Source: Selaginella moellendorffii (Eukaryota; Streptophyta; Lycopodiopsida; Selaginellales; Selaginellaceae). From it: a DNA stretch of 64,000 nt. Positions 34,635-46,190 of this stretch are shown here, in pieces. Every line of letters begins with the position of its first letter. Position 1 is the stretch's first letter. The translations under genes and the position numbers were made by a program. A model generated the notes under the pieces. That model saw only the letters and a program-made list of their open reading frames with translations. It was not told where the DNA came from and made no database searches. Location: assembly GCF_000143415.4 (NCBI RefSeq), contig NW_003314262.1:596078-660077 (forward strand), written 5' to 3'.

Positions 34635-35215
34635 AAAATTCCACACCCGTGGAGAAATCCAGAGGTATTTGACTGTAGCAAACCTTTGTGATTTCTAATG
34701 TACAGACGCAGTGGACATGAGATCAATGAGGCTTTTGGTGCACTTTGGCGTGGATGCTGTGTTTCGCGACTCCTGCTCGCGCCGCAGCCCAGCTCCGAAC
34801 CTCTACAATGTCATCGTCTCGACGCCCTAGAGGGTGACCAGCTAGATACGTTTCCCACCGACGCCGCAACCATCATTTTTCAATCCGAATATTGTAACAC
34901 GTATTGCACGAACGCGCAAACGGGTTGCCTAATCTGCATGAAATTATGGATACAGAAGAGAGGCGGCATGAGCAAAATACAGAGCTTGCAGTTATGTCCA
35001 ATCTCGGTGCGCTTGTCTCTGCAGTTGTCAACGAGGTGATTGGGCTTGCCCAAGTCTGCTCTTCATTGCAGCCTCATGTTAAACACCATCTTGTTTCAAT
35101 CTCTCTGCACTTATGATGATGATGGTAATGATATGATAATGTTTAGATGGCATTTATATTTTTGTATCATGTAAGAACACGCATTTCCAAACCCAAAACA
35201 TGGTCAAGTTCAGGG
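34635..35215. other. interval after MED30 with no recognised gene
   Basis: Two overlapping frames of 113 and 70 codons (34,698-35,039 and 34,904-35,116) exist. The second contains IMDTEERRHEQNTELAVMSN, a plausible peptide, but neither gives a recognisable family or intron structure. It may be the worn edge of the NBS-LRR relic that follows. Confidence 0.4.
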
Positions 35216-36990
35216 TCAGTAGTGTAGTAGTGGAGCAGGTGTGTGGGGGCCTTCCACTGGTCTTAAAGGTAATTGGCAGAAGAATGGCAGGCACACAAGA
35301 TTGAGACTATGCTCAAAGCGAACCCAGCGATTAACAACTCTTGATGAGGAACAACAGGTACTGCAGCGACTCAAAATGGGGTACGATGCATTGTTACCTC
35401 TTGGCATCCAGCAGCACTCTCTCTTCTTTGCTGCGTATGCAGAAGACTGGCGAATTGGATTTTGGGATCTATTCAAATGTCGGAAAAACACAGCAGAGGA
35501 GGTGAGGCTCAAGAATCACGCACTTATCACTGAAGAAAATTATTCTTATTCAGGTGCACGGTGTAAGAAGTACAGGATTCATGATGCAGGCCCCAAGTGT
35601 TATTTCAAGGCTGGGTGGTGGCAGAGAGATGCGGGGACGCCTTAATGAGTAATTACAGCAAGATTTCTCTGTTCTTATGTAGCATTTCTAAAGACATCTT
35701 TCTACAGAAGAACAGGATCAGAGTCTCCAACACCACTTGCCCCTGGATCAAAATCCCGCTCTCACTGCATTGCCAAGCCTCTCTCTTTTCAAAAGCTTGA
35801 AGGTACTTTGCCTTAAATTCACTGACCACATAGCATTCAAGAATTTAGAGACCCTGGATTTGTCCTGGGATGAATCACTCGAAAGCATTCCAGGTTCACT
35901 CGGAAAGATGACCAAATCTGGACTTGACAGGTTGTCACAAGCTAGAGCATTTCCCTGTCGATGCATTGCTCAAACTCACCAAGCTGGGATACCTTAATGG
36001 GCTGAACAATTCAGCAATGCTACGCTGCTGCATCATCAACTTTTCAAACATAAGAAATGCTTAAACCGGAAGCTTGAACAAGCATCTCGATGGGATGTTT
36101 CAGGCCTTCACAAAGTTGGAGGTGTTGATTATTGAGACAACGCTGGCCGTGGAGCTACCTGCAAGTATAAGCAAACTCTCACATTTGAAGAAGTGGAAAT
36201 TAACTGGTTACTAACACGGTCTTCAACGGTTGACCAACCTTAAAAGATTGACACTGTGGGACGGGACTGGAGCAGATTTCTGAGGTTATGGAAGTGGGAG
36301 GGTTTGGGGAAAGTGAGTTTAAGGTCACCTCCTGCATGGAGAATTTGGAAAATTTGCTTATAGGTACGTATCACCTTGAGGAGCTTCCTTCTTTAACAGA
36401 AGAAACGTTTCCCATGGTGACAAGGCCTCTCCCTTTGGAATTGCCCAAACTTGATTCGGCTGCCAACCACGGCGGTCCTCAACATCGGTAGCTGTCACTC
36501 CTTGAAGGACCTCTCCACCTCGTTCTTTCCAAAGCTAGAGAAAGTTTCTCTTATCTTACTGCAACGGAGTAACGATATTGGAGTGCCCATCACTGAGAAG
36601 TGTTATCTGGATCGCAGGTTCCTACGACTTGAAAAACTATCGCTTGAGGAATATCAACATCTTCCAGATGTCTCTCTAGATCTAGCTGCCATGCATGCGT
36701 TCCCTGCGAATAAGGATGTTGGGCAGCTACCAGAATGGATGGAAACATAGACAACGTTGAGAGATCTGAAATTATAATTTGGATGTGATACGATGGTGTT
36801 GCAAAGCTTCCTTTGCTAAGGAGGCTTGATCTGACAGGTTGCAAGAAGATCAGCATATTACTATCTGCACATTCCAAGGATAGCTCCTTCTGTCCTCAAA
36901 CTTGACTGGCATATCCGTATTTGAAGAGCACCTCTCGCAACGCCTTCAAAAAGTTCTATGGAGTGAAAGAGATATGAGAATTTGCTGGAG
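35216..36990 (+). pseudogene. NBS-LRR resistance-type gene relic
   Basis: Starts inside NB-ARC with the GLPL motif (CGGLPLVLKVIGRRMAGT, about 35,252-35,305). It continues through the ARC linker region (GSRITHL homologous segment near 35,500) and then LRR sequence: FKNLETLDLSWDESLESIPG (about 35,840), ELPASISKLSHLKKWKL (about 36,150), LPEWM (about 36,725). Many stops and frame changes interrupt it, and the P-loop and N-terminal domain are absent. It aligns well with the inverted debris at 20,500-21,830, so both derive from one family. Confidence 0.75.
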
Positions 36991-37049
36991 TCTCTTCTCA
37001 GGGAACGTATCGGTTGCATGACGGCTTGCGCTAATAATGCCTGCTCACA

Positions 37050-37256
37050 GTCAATCTGGCTGGCGACACGGGTACTGGAAACCTGGGAAAGTCACAAGCG
37101 AAGTACCAAATATACGCTTAGCTTTCAGATGTCTATCTGAAGTCGTCGTGTGTCTAGGCAGCGGTACTGTTAGCCCGTATTCTTCTTTGTCTATCCTCGT
37201 GCTGCAAACTTTTGCTCCCAACAGGATTTCCGTCATGAACTTTCCCTTGATTTGTG
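37050..37256 (-). pseudogene. third copy of the PhoD-like 3' tail
   Basis: On the minus strand, GKFMTEILLGAKVCSTRIDK corresponds to the last exon of the intact phosphatase (GKFMRGILLGAKVSSTRI). It is followed by the degraded 3' flank found after both other PhoD copies (the AGACACACGAC word). Only the terminal exon is present. It ends 13 bp from the stop codon of the cytidine acetyltransferase gene. Confidence 0.75.
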
Positions 37257-37268
37257 TTCAACTTGCAA

Positions 37269-40200
37269 TCACTGCCTCGACTTCTTGGACGACTTGTTCT
37301 TTAGCTGCTTGTTTTGAGGCGGCCTTTTCTTCGCGTCGCCCTTGTTCTCGCTGCTCTTGACGCTCACAAGGCCACTCTTTGGAACTTTTCCACCCAGCGC
37401 TGCCTCGAAATCAACATCGTTCCCACCGATTGCAAAGTGTTGGAGAGATTCAGGACTCAGCATCGAGCTCACTTTCTCCTTTTGGTCAGCCTGTAACACT
37501 CCACTCGTCAAAAACAGAAGACAGGATTACTATAGAGAACCAAACCTTGACTTTGGCTGCTGCTTCCTCTAGATCTTCGTCCACCGAGACTGCGTGGGGA
37601 TTCATCACCACCTTTGTAAATAACAACGTTAGTAAAGAAACTTTTGGTAATACCTCACGACTACCTCTCTTAACCGAGGTAGTGTCTCCTCGATCTCTTT
37701 TGCAGCGGCTTTGTGTAGCTGGCCGTGCAACTTTCGCACACTCTTATTAAACAAAGCCAAGACTTGATTGCGAGGAAGATCCAATGCGCTCTGGTAAACA
37801 AAATTCTCCATGGCTTAGAGACAGCCTCGGGTTCAAAAGAAAGGAAGAACAAACCTCCACAAAACTTATATCGTGTTGCTGGAGACCCATGCATAGCAAT
37901 ATGGCAGCTTGACAAGCAGATAAAGTTACGGGTATGGTTCTCATAAAATACAGTCGAGAAATCGTTGGAACTAAATCGATTATCTGCAGGGAAACTTAAC
38001 ACCACAACAGGAAGAGATAACAAACACACGTACCAGATGGTAGTCAGCGAGGTTATTTGCATATGACTCTAATCGTTTCATGTCATAGGGTGTTAGGAGT
38101 GCATTTTTGCCTCCCAAGATGCCTTCGGTCGATATTGTCTCCTGAGATTCTTCATCGAAATCAATTTGAGGTTTCAAGACGCTAGTAAGGCGAGAAGTCA
38201 GATAACACGCAGTCATTTGCTGGAAACGTACCTTAGAGCGAGTCCAGGACTGAACGATCGAAAGGATGAGCCCAACAGCGATATAAACCTCCGGGAGAAA
38301 TCTGCAAAACATGCTAGTATCGTGAAAGGTCTGTGCAGTAAAATACTACCTTCATTGAAAGGTCTAACCCAGCTTCCTTGCTCTGCCGTTGCGGTATCCA
38401 CTTCGCCAATTTCTGTTGGCCTTAAGACCACACAGCTATGTTCTCCGGTTATGGCACTCTGCAGTATAAAGGTTCAGTTGGCAGACAGACAGTGCTTCAA
38501 AAGCTCACCGGAATTTGTGAGACATAAACAGGCACAAATTTGAGCTTTTTCCAGAAATTGTGCAGTTGTTGTGTGAGGCCATATGATACACCCACATAAT
38601 GGACTTTTTCCGCGTTTCTTTCATGTAGACCAACTAGCAACGGCGGAAGATTTGCTCTTGGTTTGATTTGTTCCTCCAAAAGTGAGATCTGAAGAGAAAA
38701 CTGTCCGTCCATATTCCAAAACTATGAAACTCAAACCTCAGCAGCAGCTTCAGCAACTTTCACAGGGTGTTTGTGAACCACATCATCTTCATCGTCCTCT
38801 TCTTCCAAATCGGTAAACTGGCCCTCGTAATACCTGCAATCCATATCAGACAAATTTAATTTTCTTCGATTAATCTTTACCGGACTAGAAGGTTGACAGC
38901 CGCAGAACCATAGCCGGCCTAAGTACCATCCAATTTTTAAGCGCCAAAATGAGAAAATAGAGTTACCTTTATCAAGTTTGGATGGACTGCAATTCGCACA
39001 ATCCTAGCACCAGACAGGCTCGGGAACTCCGAGTCTTGAAACTGTTGAGAAACTTTCCAGGGTATTTGATCTCCCGAAGGAGACGAGCCATCGCTTAGGC
39101 TTTTCAAGGCGGATTTTCTCGATATTTTTCCTTCTAAGCAAACCTTAAGTCGCAGTGATGGTTAGAAAAAAACTTACGATATACAACAGTGCTTACCTGA
39201 ATAACGCACAAAATATCAGGAAATGTGTTTTGTGTCTCATCAACAGGCCCTGCAACAAGTGTGAGCTTTGTACAAATCACGGAAGCGTTACCAAGAAGAA
39301 CGAACAGATGATGTGCAGGCGCATCAGACAAGAGCTGCAAGTCATTTGGTGTGTTTTTGTAGTGCGAAGCCACGTATAGGGCCATCATTCTCTGTTACAA
39401 AAAGATTAGACTACTTCTTTAGAACATGATAGCTTACTTGCAAAAAGAGCTCGCTCGCTTTATGATAGGAAAACAAAGTATCCCGGTTGACATAGAAAAG
39501 CCGGCATTCACTAGGAGGCGGCAACCTGTATAAAAAAATAAAAAAATCAGTTATGGCACTTACTGGTTTCTAGCAGTTTTGATCCTACCTTCCTTCGATA
39601 CTTGGAATATGATCGGCAGCATTCAGACAAAGAAGCTCGTGCAGCCACCCTTCAATAGGATCGCCAGCTCCATACCTGATGGGCTCGGCCAGCTCAACCT
39701 CGCGGAAAACTCTACCTGTAAAGGTTCCACGTAAAAAACTGTATGCTTTCGCAGAGAAGAAAGTACTAGTTCACCTGAAGGAGCAGATTCACTCTTTCCT
39801 TGACTACGGAGCTGTTGGATTAATTTTAGTGACAAGGAACGGCCAGTCCCTTCATATCTGCATCAGATATAATCAGGATAAGTCATCTAACAGGACATTT
39901 ACACGGTACCCGTTAACTGTAGAGCACATGAACACCAAGTATGGCCCTAGCAATGCTTTTACCATAGGAAGCGGTATCGCTGCGGCCTCGTCGATAATAA
40001 GTAACTCAGCCTGCGCAAGCTTTGCATGATCTTGAGGTTGGATGTACTGCCAAAGGGATAGCTTGGTTAGCAAGAGAAATAACGAGTAAGAATGTACTTG
40101 TATAGTTTGTCGATGTTGACGAAAGATGTTGACACGGACCACAGCTTTGTTGAATGCTGGATTGGTACTTTGCACGAGATCATAATCTATGTGTTCCTGT

Positions 40201-41654
40201 GAGAGAGGGAAAAATTCCCAGTGTTGAAGACAAACACAAGTACAATGCCAACCAGCAAACCTTGTACTCAAGTGCATCAAAGCCTTTGCATACAAACTCA
40301 AACAAGGTCTTCAAGTTCTCTGGGCTTGGAGCTGTGACAAAAATGTTTGAATACCTTCAAGATAAAGTGACACGAAGTCAAAACAGAAACGTGACGACAA
40401 ACTATAACACGCTTACCCAAAAGCTACTGCACCAGCAATAGCTAAACCAAGAGCTGCAGATTTTCCTCTTCCACGAGAAGCGGTTAAGGCTACGGTACTT
40501 CTGAGAGTTTTCTCAGAAATAGCATCTAGGAAAGTTACGACGGCTTTTCCCTGGAACAGTTCGTTAGGCTAGCAAGATCGAAATAAGAACAATGTGCTCA
40601 CCTGGTCTAACGTTTTGCATTTGCTCACTAACGGCCCTGCAGGTTGTGTGTCGACCAGCGAGTCTTTGAGCTCCTTCAAATCCTTTTCTGACTCGGTAAG
40701 ACCTTCTTCGCCCTGTAGAGACACACGCTGAGAGGCTGATCATTGTGACAGCTAGCAATGTACCTCCAAAACAGGCAGAGAACTTATTGAGCGGACATGG
40801 GAAGATACTTGTAAGATGTTAAGCTCGTCATCCATAAAAATGCAAGCTTTGCAAGACGCAAGGGACAAAATAAAGCGCTCATTGAAGCGGGCGACCACAT
40901 CTTCATGCGACTCGGTCCGAAAACGAGAATGAACGTCCTGAAATACAATCGAAAAGCATGGATGCCACAATTGGATAAGAAATAAAAGATTTTACCATCA
41001 TCATAGTGTACAGGCTAGTCAAAGATGACAAAGAGCTTAGCAGCAGCAGTATAATTCCCCCACCCTCCACAGTCTCTATAGTTCGTGCGAGTAAGTTGGG
41101 AGTCAATGCTTCAAAGTCCTGGAAAAACATCCTCGTAAGAACTGTGAGCAAGGAAAAGCGTAGCGCGCGCTAACCTGAAGGACACACATCCCAAACGTGT
41201 TTCCCAAGATCTTCTCAGTTTCGGCGTAGTAGCAGTACCGAATGCTGGTGCTTGCCACAAAGAGCGAGAAAGGATCGTCTTTCTCCGCGTCCAGCAAACC
41301 CCTCTTCATCATCTTTTTTATCTGCTTCATTCGCTTCTTCTTGTGGCTAGAAAAGATAAAATACAAATTGGTAGGGAACAAAATATCGGAGGAATGCAGT
41401 ACCTGCTGAGGAACAAATCCTTCTTGTAACACCACAGCACCGACGGCCGAGATTTGACAACAGCCTTGGAGAGCATGTAGTGTAAGTTCACAACCTGATC
41501 CAAGAGAAACCTCAGAAAATCTCGCAATCGCTACCGAAATCTCGCAGACCTGATCCCTGTTCTTGTCCCCAACGACGACAAACAGCGATCGATGCCGCGA
41601 CTTGACGCCATTCTCGATCAGCGTCCTGATCCGGCTGTCCACTTTCTTCCTCAT
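37269..41654 (-). CDS. NAT10: RNA cytidine acetyltransferase (NAT10/Kre33 family)
   Basis: A gene of many short exons encoding about 1,000 residues; ATG at 41,654, TGA at 37,269. The conserved start MRKKVDSRIRTLIENGV is followed by the DUF1726 region (RSLFVVVGDKNRDQVVNLHY, LLARTIETVEGGGIILLLL) and the helicase-like ATPase with Walker A (TASRGRGKSAALGLAIAGAV). Next are Walker B-type LLIIDEAAAIPLPMVKALLG, the GNAT acetyltransferase region (GARIVRIAVHPNLIKAGYGS) and the tRNA-binding C-terminus (NALLTPYDMKRLESYANNLADYH). The tail is Lys-rich (KKRPPQNKQLKNKSSKKSRQ), as in nucleolar members. The enzyme makes N4-acetylcytidine in 18S rRNA and some tRNAs using acetyl-CoA and ATP; that is family knowledge. 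It is divergent from the FAM133-like gene. Confidence 0.95.
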
Positions 41655-41672
41655 TCTCGCCCTCTCGCAAAC

Positions 41673-41685
41673 CCCTAAACCCTAG
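41673..41685. promoter_or_regulatory. telo-box upstream of the NAT10 start
   Basis: CCCTAAACCCTAG lies 19 bp upstream of the NAT10 ATG (which reads leftward). As with the PNPase and EMB1703-like genes, this motif is characteristic of leaders of plant ribosome-biogenesis genes. The 41,655-42,079 interval otherwise serves as the divergent promoter of NAT10 and the FAM133-like gene. Confidence 0.5.
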
Positions 41686-41905
41686 AAAGCCGGAGGAGCC
41701 CTAATATCCAATCCATCCATTTCTTATTTTGTTTTTCTGGGACGGAATCCATCCATTTGGTTTCGTGCATTCTCCATTCCATCGGGGGAATTTCCAGCGC
41801 ATTCCATCGCCATCGCGGCCTTCGAGTCGGTTGCTTGGCCCTCCACGCAGCGAGCGAGCGCGGCGCCGCCAAATCTAGGCAGCAACCGGTACAATCCGCC
41901 GCGCA

Positions 41906-42016
41906 ATGGCCATGGAGGAGGAGGATTCGCAGCAGAGGTATGTGGATTCGCTCAGCAAATGGCGTCGGAAGGAGGAGCAGTGCTGCGATGGATGCCGGAT
42001 TGCTCGTTGCGCATAG
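41906..42016 (+). other. possible upstream ORF (36 codons) before the FAM133-like gene
   Basis: ATG at 41,906 opens a frame encoding MAMEEEDSQQRYVDSLSKW and 17 more residues, ending with TAG at 42,014-42,016, 63 bp ahead of the ATG at 42,080. If the transcript starts upstream of it, this would be a leader peptide ORF that could reduce translation of the main frame. The transcription start is unknown. Confidence 0.3.
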
Positions 42017-42079
42017 GGTTTTTGGTCAGGATTACGCGAGATTGGGATAGAGATAGATAGCCGAGATCCAATCCAAAAG

Positions 42080-43109
42080 ATGGGGAAGAATCAGGCTTAC
42101 AAGGCAATGCAACGGGCAAAGATGTCTTCCCACACCGGCAGTGTAACGGATGATCTCGACGACGGACTGGTAGGTGTTCTTCCATACACCATTTTTTCCT
42201 CGCATTCTCTTGGATTGGATTCTTCGTTTGTTTCATGTTCTTGCTCGCTAGTTTCTTTCGGGATTTTAGTTTTTCAAGTTTTTCGTGGAAGAATGGGTGC
42301 TAACAAATCTCGTCACAGATGGATGGATCATTTCATTCACCAGAGTGGCATGCTGCGCGTTTGGCAAGTTTGCAAACTTCTCACACCATCACTTGGGAGG
42401 AATTCAAGCGGAAACAAAAGGTTCACTCTCCTCTAGACTTTGAAAAAAGAAAAAAAAAGTTCTTTCCTCCACCTTTATATGCCGGCGAGCTTTGTCCTGA
42501 GATACGCAAATAACTTGATCCTAGGAAGAAGCAAGGAAGCAAAACGAGCTTGAAGACGGTGAAGCCAGAATGATGAGAGAGTACAGAGCTCAACTTGACG
42601 CCGAGCGCGCTGCCAAGCTCTCACGGGGACGGAACCATGTTGATAAGCGAGACACCAGATTTAAGAAAGGTCAGTATAAGCTTTCGCTCCAACTCTTAAG
42701 TTTTCCTCTCATTCATTTCTCCCATGTCGTTCCTTGTTGCATAGGGAAGAAAGACAAAGACAAAGACAAGGACAAGGACAAGAAGAAGCCCAAGCGAAAG
42801 GTAATACTTTCATTCATTTCTCTCCTCGCTTTGCTTCAGTTTCTTACTGCTGGAAATGCTCAGAAATCAGAAAAGAAGCGACGGAAGAACGATCTAGACG
42901 CTGCCGAGGAGGATGGAGCGAGCTCCTCGGCGAGCAGCAGCGACGACACTTCAGAGGCAAAGAAGGACAAGCGGAAAGTCAAGAAGGAGAGGAAAAAGAG
43001 GAGGAAAGCTATGTCCGAGAGCTCGGGCTCGGAGTCATCGTACAGCGACGACAACAAGAAACCAATGCGCTTGTCAACGTTTTTCGACGGCGGCGGCGGC
43101 AATGCGTGA
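42080..43109 (+). CDS. FAM133-like Lys/Ser-rich nuclear protein
   Basis: Five exons: 42,080-42,169, 42,319-42,420, 42,525-42,669, 42,745-42,800 and 42,864-43,109, encoding 212 residues. The N-terminal half is well conserved in plants (MGKNQAYKAMQRAKMSS, SFHSPEWHAARLASLQTSHT, ITWEEFKRKQKEEARKQ, MMREYRAQLDAERAAKLSRG). The C-terminal half alternates Lys/Asp runs (KDKDKDKDKDKKKPKRK), acidic Ser blocks and basic clusters, ending MRLSTFFDGGGGNA. FAM133-type proteins are nuclear and spliceosome-associated by proteomics in other eukaryotes; the function here is not known. It is convergent with the glucanase gene. Confidence 0.8.
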
Positions 43110-43709
43110 CGCGCTCGCTCGCTTGATAGCTCGAAGCAGGGAAGAAATTTTTTTTCTTCCTTTTCGTCCTCACCAAGTTTTTTCCACACAGCCAGCAGCA
43201 GTGTGTGATCATCTCAATCAAAGCAGCAACAGCAGCATCAGCTCGTGCGATTCAGCATAGAATCACTGGGACTCGATAGAACACCTTTTAGATCTCACAC
43301 AAAGGTTCGTTTAACGAGAACGAGACAATATACGAGGGAGCATTCTCCAGTGTATATTAGTGAACATCCAATGAAGAAAAAGAATTTAGAAGTTTCTTCC
43401 ATTTGATGTGACCCAAGACTTTTGGGAAGACCGGAAGTTCTTTAATTGTACGCATAGAACCTCCATTTGCGAATTTTTTTTCCTACGCACCCACAACGCA
43501 ACACTCACACACACACACGCACGCACGCGAAATCACCAAAAGGAGATCCTTTTCCTTTTTTTCCCTCTCCAAATGGCGGCGGCGGAGCTGCGTGGCTTGG
43601 AAAAAACGCAGCAGCACGACGAAAACGATGGCGATCGATCGATGCTTTTTGTCGGTGTGTACAGGCGAATTCGTAACGTATTGTAGCTATACGTGTTGTC
43701 AAATCAATA
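43110..43709. other. convergent intergenic region with an (AC)n/(GCAC)n microsatellite
   Basis: The 3' ends of the FAM133-like gene and the glucanase meet here. A short microsatellite lies at 43,501-43,530. Frames of 78 and 92 codons here have no coding character beyond the glucanase terminal exon. Confidence 0.55.
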
Positions 43710-45229
43710 TCAATTCGACGAGGGGAAGATGCAAGATCCATAGCCTGTCAGTCAATCCAAATCGTAAGCTCGAAACTCCAAAAACGAGCAAAGAAACTCC
43801 AAAAGCTTACTTGGATTGATCTTCGTTAGAGCCGCCGTGCTCGAGAAAGAGCACTGATTCTCTCGGATCCAGCGACGATTAAAAGCGTAGGAGGCGTGCG
43901 CGATGATCGTGTTGGGATAGAAGCACGACTGCCCGTCCTGGATCGCAGCGCAGTCACTGGGATTCTGGCTGCAAATCCTGTCCAACTCTCTCTGGAGAGA
44001 GCTCGTATCAGCATCCGGCCTGGCGACGCACCACGAAGAAGAAGACGAGGAAGAATTCACGACCGCAACCGACATGGGCTCTGGCACCGCCTCGTACTGC
44101 GAATCCGAGAGCCTGCCCGTGAGATCGATGCTGTAAACCGGCCGCCCATCCGGGTAGAGCAGCCCCCAATGCCGCTCGGTGCCAGGCCCGGGCTTGAGAT
44201 TCTCGTTGTAGAGTGCGAAGATGAAAGTCGCTATGGCGCTGTTAGGCCTCTTTGGTGTCCCTCTCCCCTCGATCACCTTCCTCACTAGCCGGCGATTGTA
44301 GGTCGCGGCGTTCGATCGCGTAGCGCCCCTCTCGTTCTCATCGCCGGCATTCGGCCACCCCGTCTCGCTGATTCCGAGCTCCACATCGTCAAACCCTAGA
44401 TCCTCCATCGCCGAGAAGGTCGCGTCCGTCATGGCGTCGAGCAGATTCGTGTACCTGAGCTTGCCATCGGGAACGACCGTGGCGGCGGGATCGAAGAGCG
44501 CGTAGCCCAGGGAGATGTTGACCGGATTGCCCGCCCACGCGAAATAGGGGTAGAGATTGATGTAGAATGGCGCCCGCGTTGTCCGCAAGAACCCTAACAA
44601 GGGCTTGAGCACGGTGTCGCGGATGTCCGGGCGAAATCTCCCCACGGATGGGGGGTAGGACGCCGCCAGCACGTCCCCCGCGACCGAGGTAGTGATCTTG
44701 ATGCGATCGTCGAGGTTGTGGCTCTGGAGCGCGCGGTGGAGGTTCTCGATCGCGGGCATGAGCTGCTGCCACGTCTGGGCGAGGGCTGGATAGGAGAAGA
44801 TCTCGTTGCCGACGACGATGACGATGATCTGGGTGCTGGGGTAGTAGGGCAGGACGCTCTGGGCAATCCAGTCGTCGGCGCTGGATTGGGAGGAGGCCAC
44901 GGCGCCGATGATCTCGTTGGGCACCATGATCGTGACGCGAATGGAGCTGTTGGAGAGGGCAGTGAGGACTTGGGGATTGGCATCGAAGAGCTTGACGAGG
45001 CGGACGTTCATGGATTTGAGAAGCGCCACCGTCTGGTTTGGGGAGGGGATGTTGTCCGAGATTCGGCCATAGTTCACACCGATTTGATCAAGCCCACTCC
45101 CGGGAGTGCTGCTGCCTGGGAAAGAAGAAGAAATCAATCGCGTTCTCCCTCGCTCGATCGATCGAATGCTTTACCTGGTGGATTGACGGCGATGCAAATG
45201 TGGAGGAGGACGCACAGAGGAACCACCAT
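43710..45229 (-). CDS. glucan endo-1,3-beta-glucosidase (GH17) with X8/CBM43 domain
   Basis: Three exons (minus strand): 45,229-45,175 (signal peptide MVVPLCVLLHICIAV), 45,115-43,811 and a 35-base terminal exon 43,744-43,710, giving 464 residues. The GH17 barrel shows IGVNYGRISDNIPSPNQTV at the start of the mature enzyme, the acid/base Glu in VVGNEIFS, and the nucleophile Glu in ISETGWPNAGDENERGAT. The X8 domain follows (WCVARPDADTSSLQRELDRI, SCFYPNTIIAHASYAFNRRW) and ends INPSYGSCIFPSSN. That ending is canonical only when the last intron is spliced; unspliced, the frame would run to 43,752. The enzyme hydrolyses callose-type glucans in the cell wall. There is no long hydrophobic GPI tail. 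Confidence 0.94.
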
Positions 45230-46190
45230 GGCCGCGGCGAAGAGAAGAAGAAGAAGAAGAAGAAGAAGGGGGGAATTTCCAGTGGAATCGATGGATGATC
45301 GGCGTGAGAGGTTGTTCCACTTTGGAGTTCCTGGCGGTGGTTTTCACCGACCATGGAAGCTGATATTTTTCTTCTCTCTTATTTTTTCTGATTTTTTTCC
45401 TTGCAGGGCTCGACAAAAATATGGGCTGCGCTCGCTAGAATCCAAATCCAAATGGAAATCGATTCGAGAGGTGGGATTTGAGGAGAGGAAGGGGCCTTTC
45501 TTGACTGCCCGGAATGCCTTCCCACGCTGTGACGTTTGCTCGGGCCCCTCTTACGCGTTTGCCGCTATTTAACTTTCGCGTGTGCCCTAAAGTTTAGGGG
45601 ACCTCTGTTTTAGGGCAGAATCTTGGTGAGTCAAAATCAAGGGGAATCTGTGTGGAAGATGAGGAGGAATATTTCTTTCAAGTTCAACGACGGTACATTC
45701 TTTTTCTTTTTTGCTTTTTTTTTTCCCTTTCTGATTTAATAATTACTTGCAAAATGCCTATGTTGAAGGTGGGGCAATTTACTGGGAAGTGCTTTCAGCA
45801 TCATTTAGCTTTCAACTATACCATAAGCGTAAGAAACACAGCAGCTTTAGGTACCTCAAAAGTTTGGATGATAAGTGTTGCACAAAGTGATGTAATCGTC
45901 CATTCCATCCCCTAGTCATGATCATTCAAGGCAGTTGAGCATTGCTTTGCATCAGTTTTCAGAAGAGCTAAACATGTAATGTGTTCACCTCATGAAAAGC
46001 ATGAACTTATTCACCAAGTGTTCATCGCTTGAAAGAGAAAGATCATCATCTTCAACCTTGTCGTATAAACACAATTTGACAACCAGGCAAGATCAGCTTC
46101 GTGTCAAGATCGTATAAACGTATTGATCGAGAGCTTGTATTATTTACAAAAGGTGGCAACCTGTGGCAATCTGTGGCAATCTGTGACTGG
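45230..46190. other. promoter side of the glucanase and 3' flank of the HIR gene
   Basis: A (GAA)n tract at 45,244-45,268 lies just upstream of the glucanase ATG, probably in its leader. No gene was seen between it and the HIR stop codon; frames here are short and not conserved in appearance. Confidence 0.5.

Noticed and set aside
43505-43741. Minus-strand 78-codon frame beginning MDLASSPRR
   Set aside because: Its first part is the glucanase terminal exon read in the wrong frame and the rest is microsatellite.
44718-45572. 284-codon plus-strand frame over the glucanase
   Set aside because: Antisense to the GH17 exon and continuing through a (GAA)n leader tract; low-complexity shadow.
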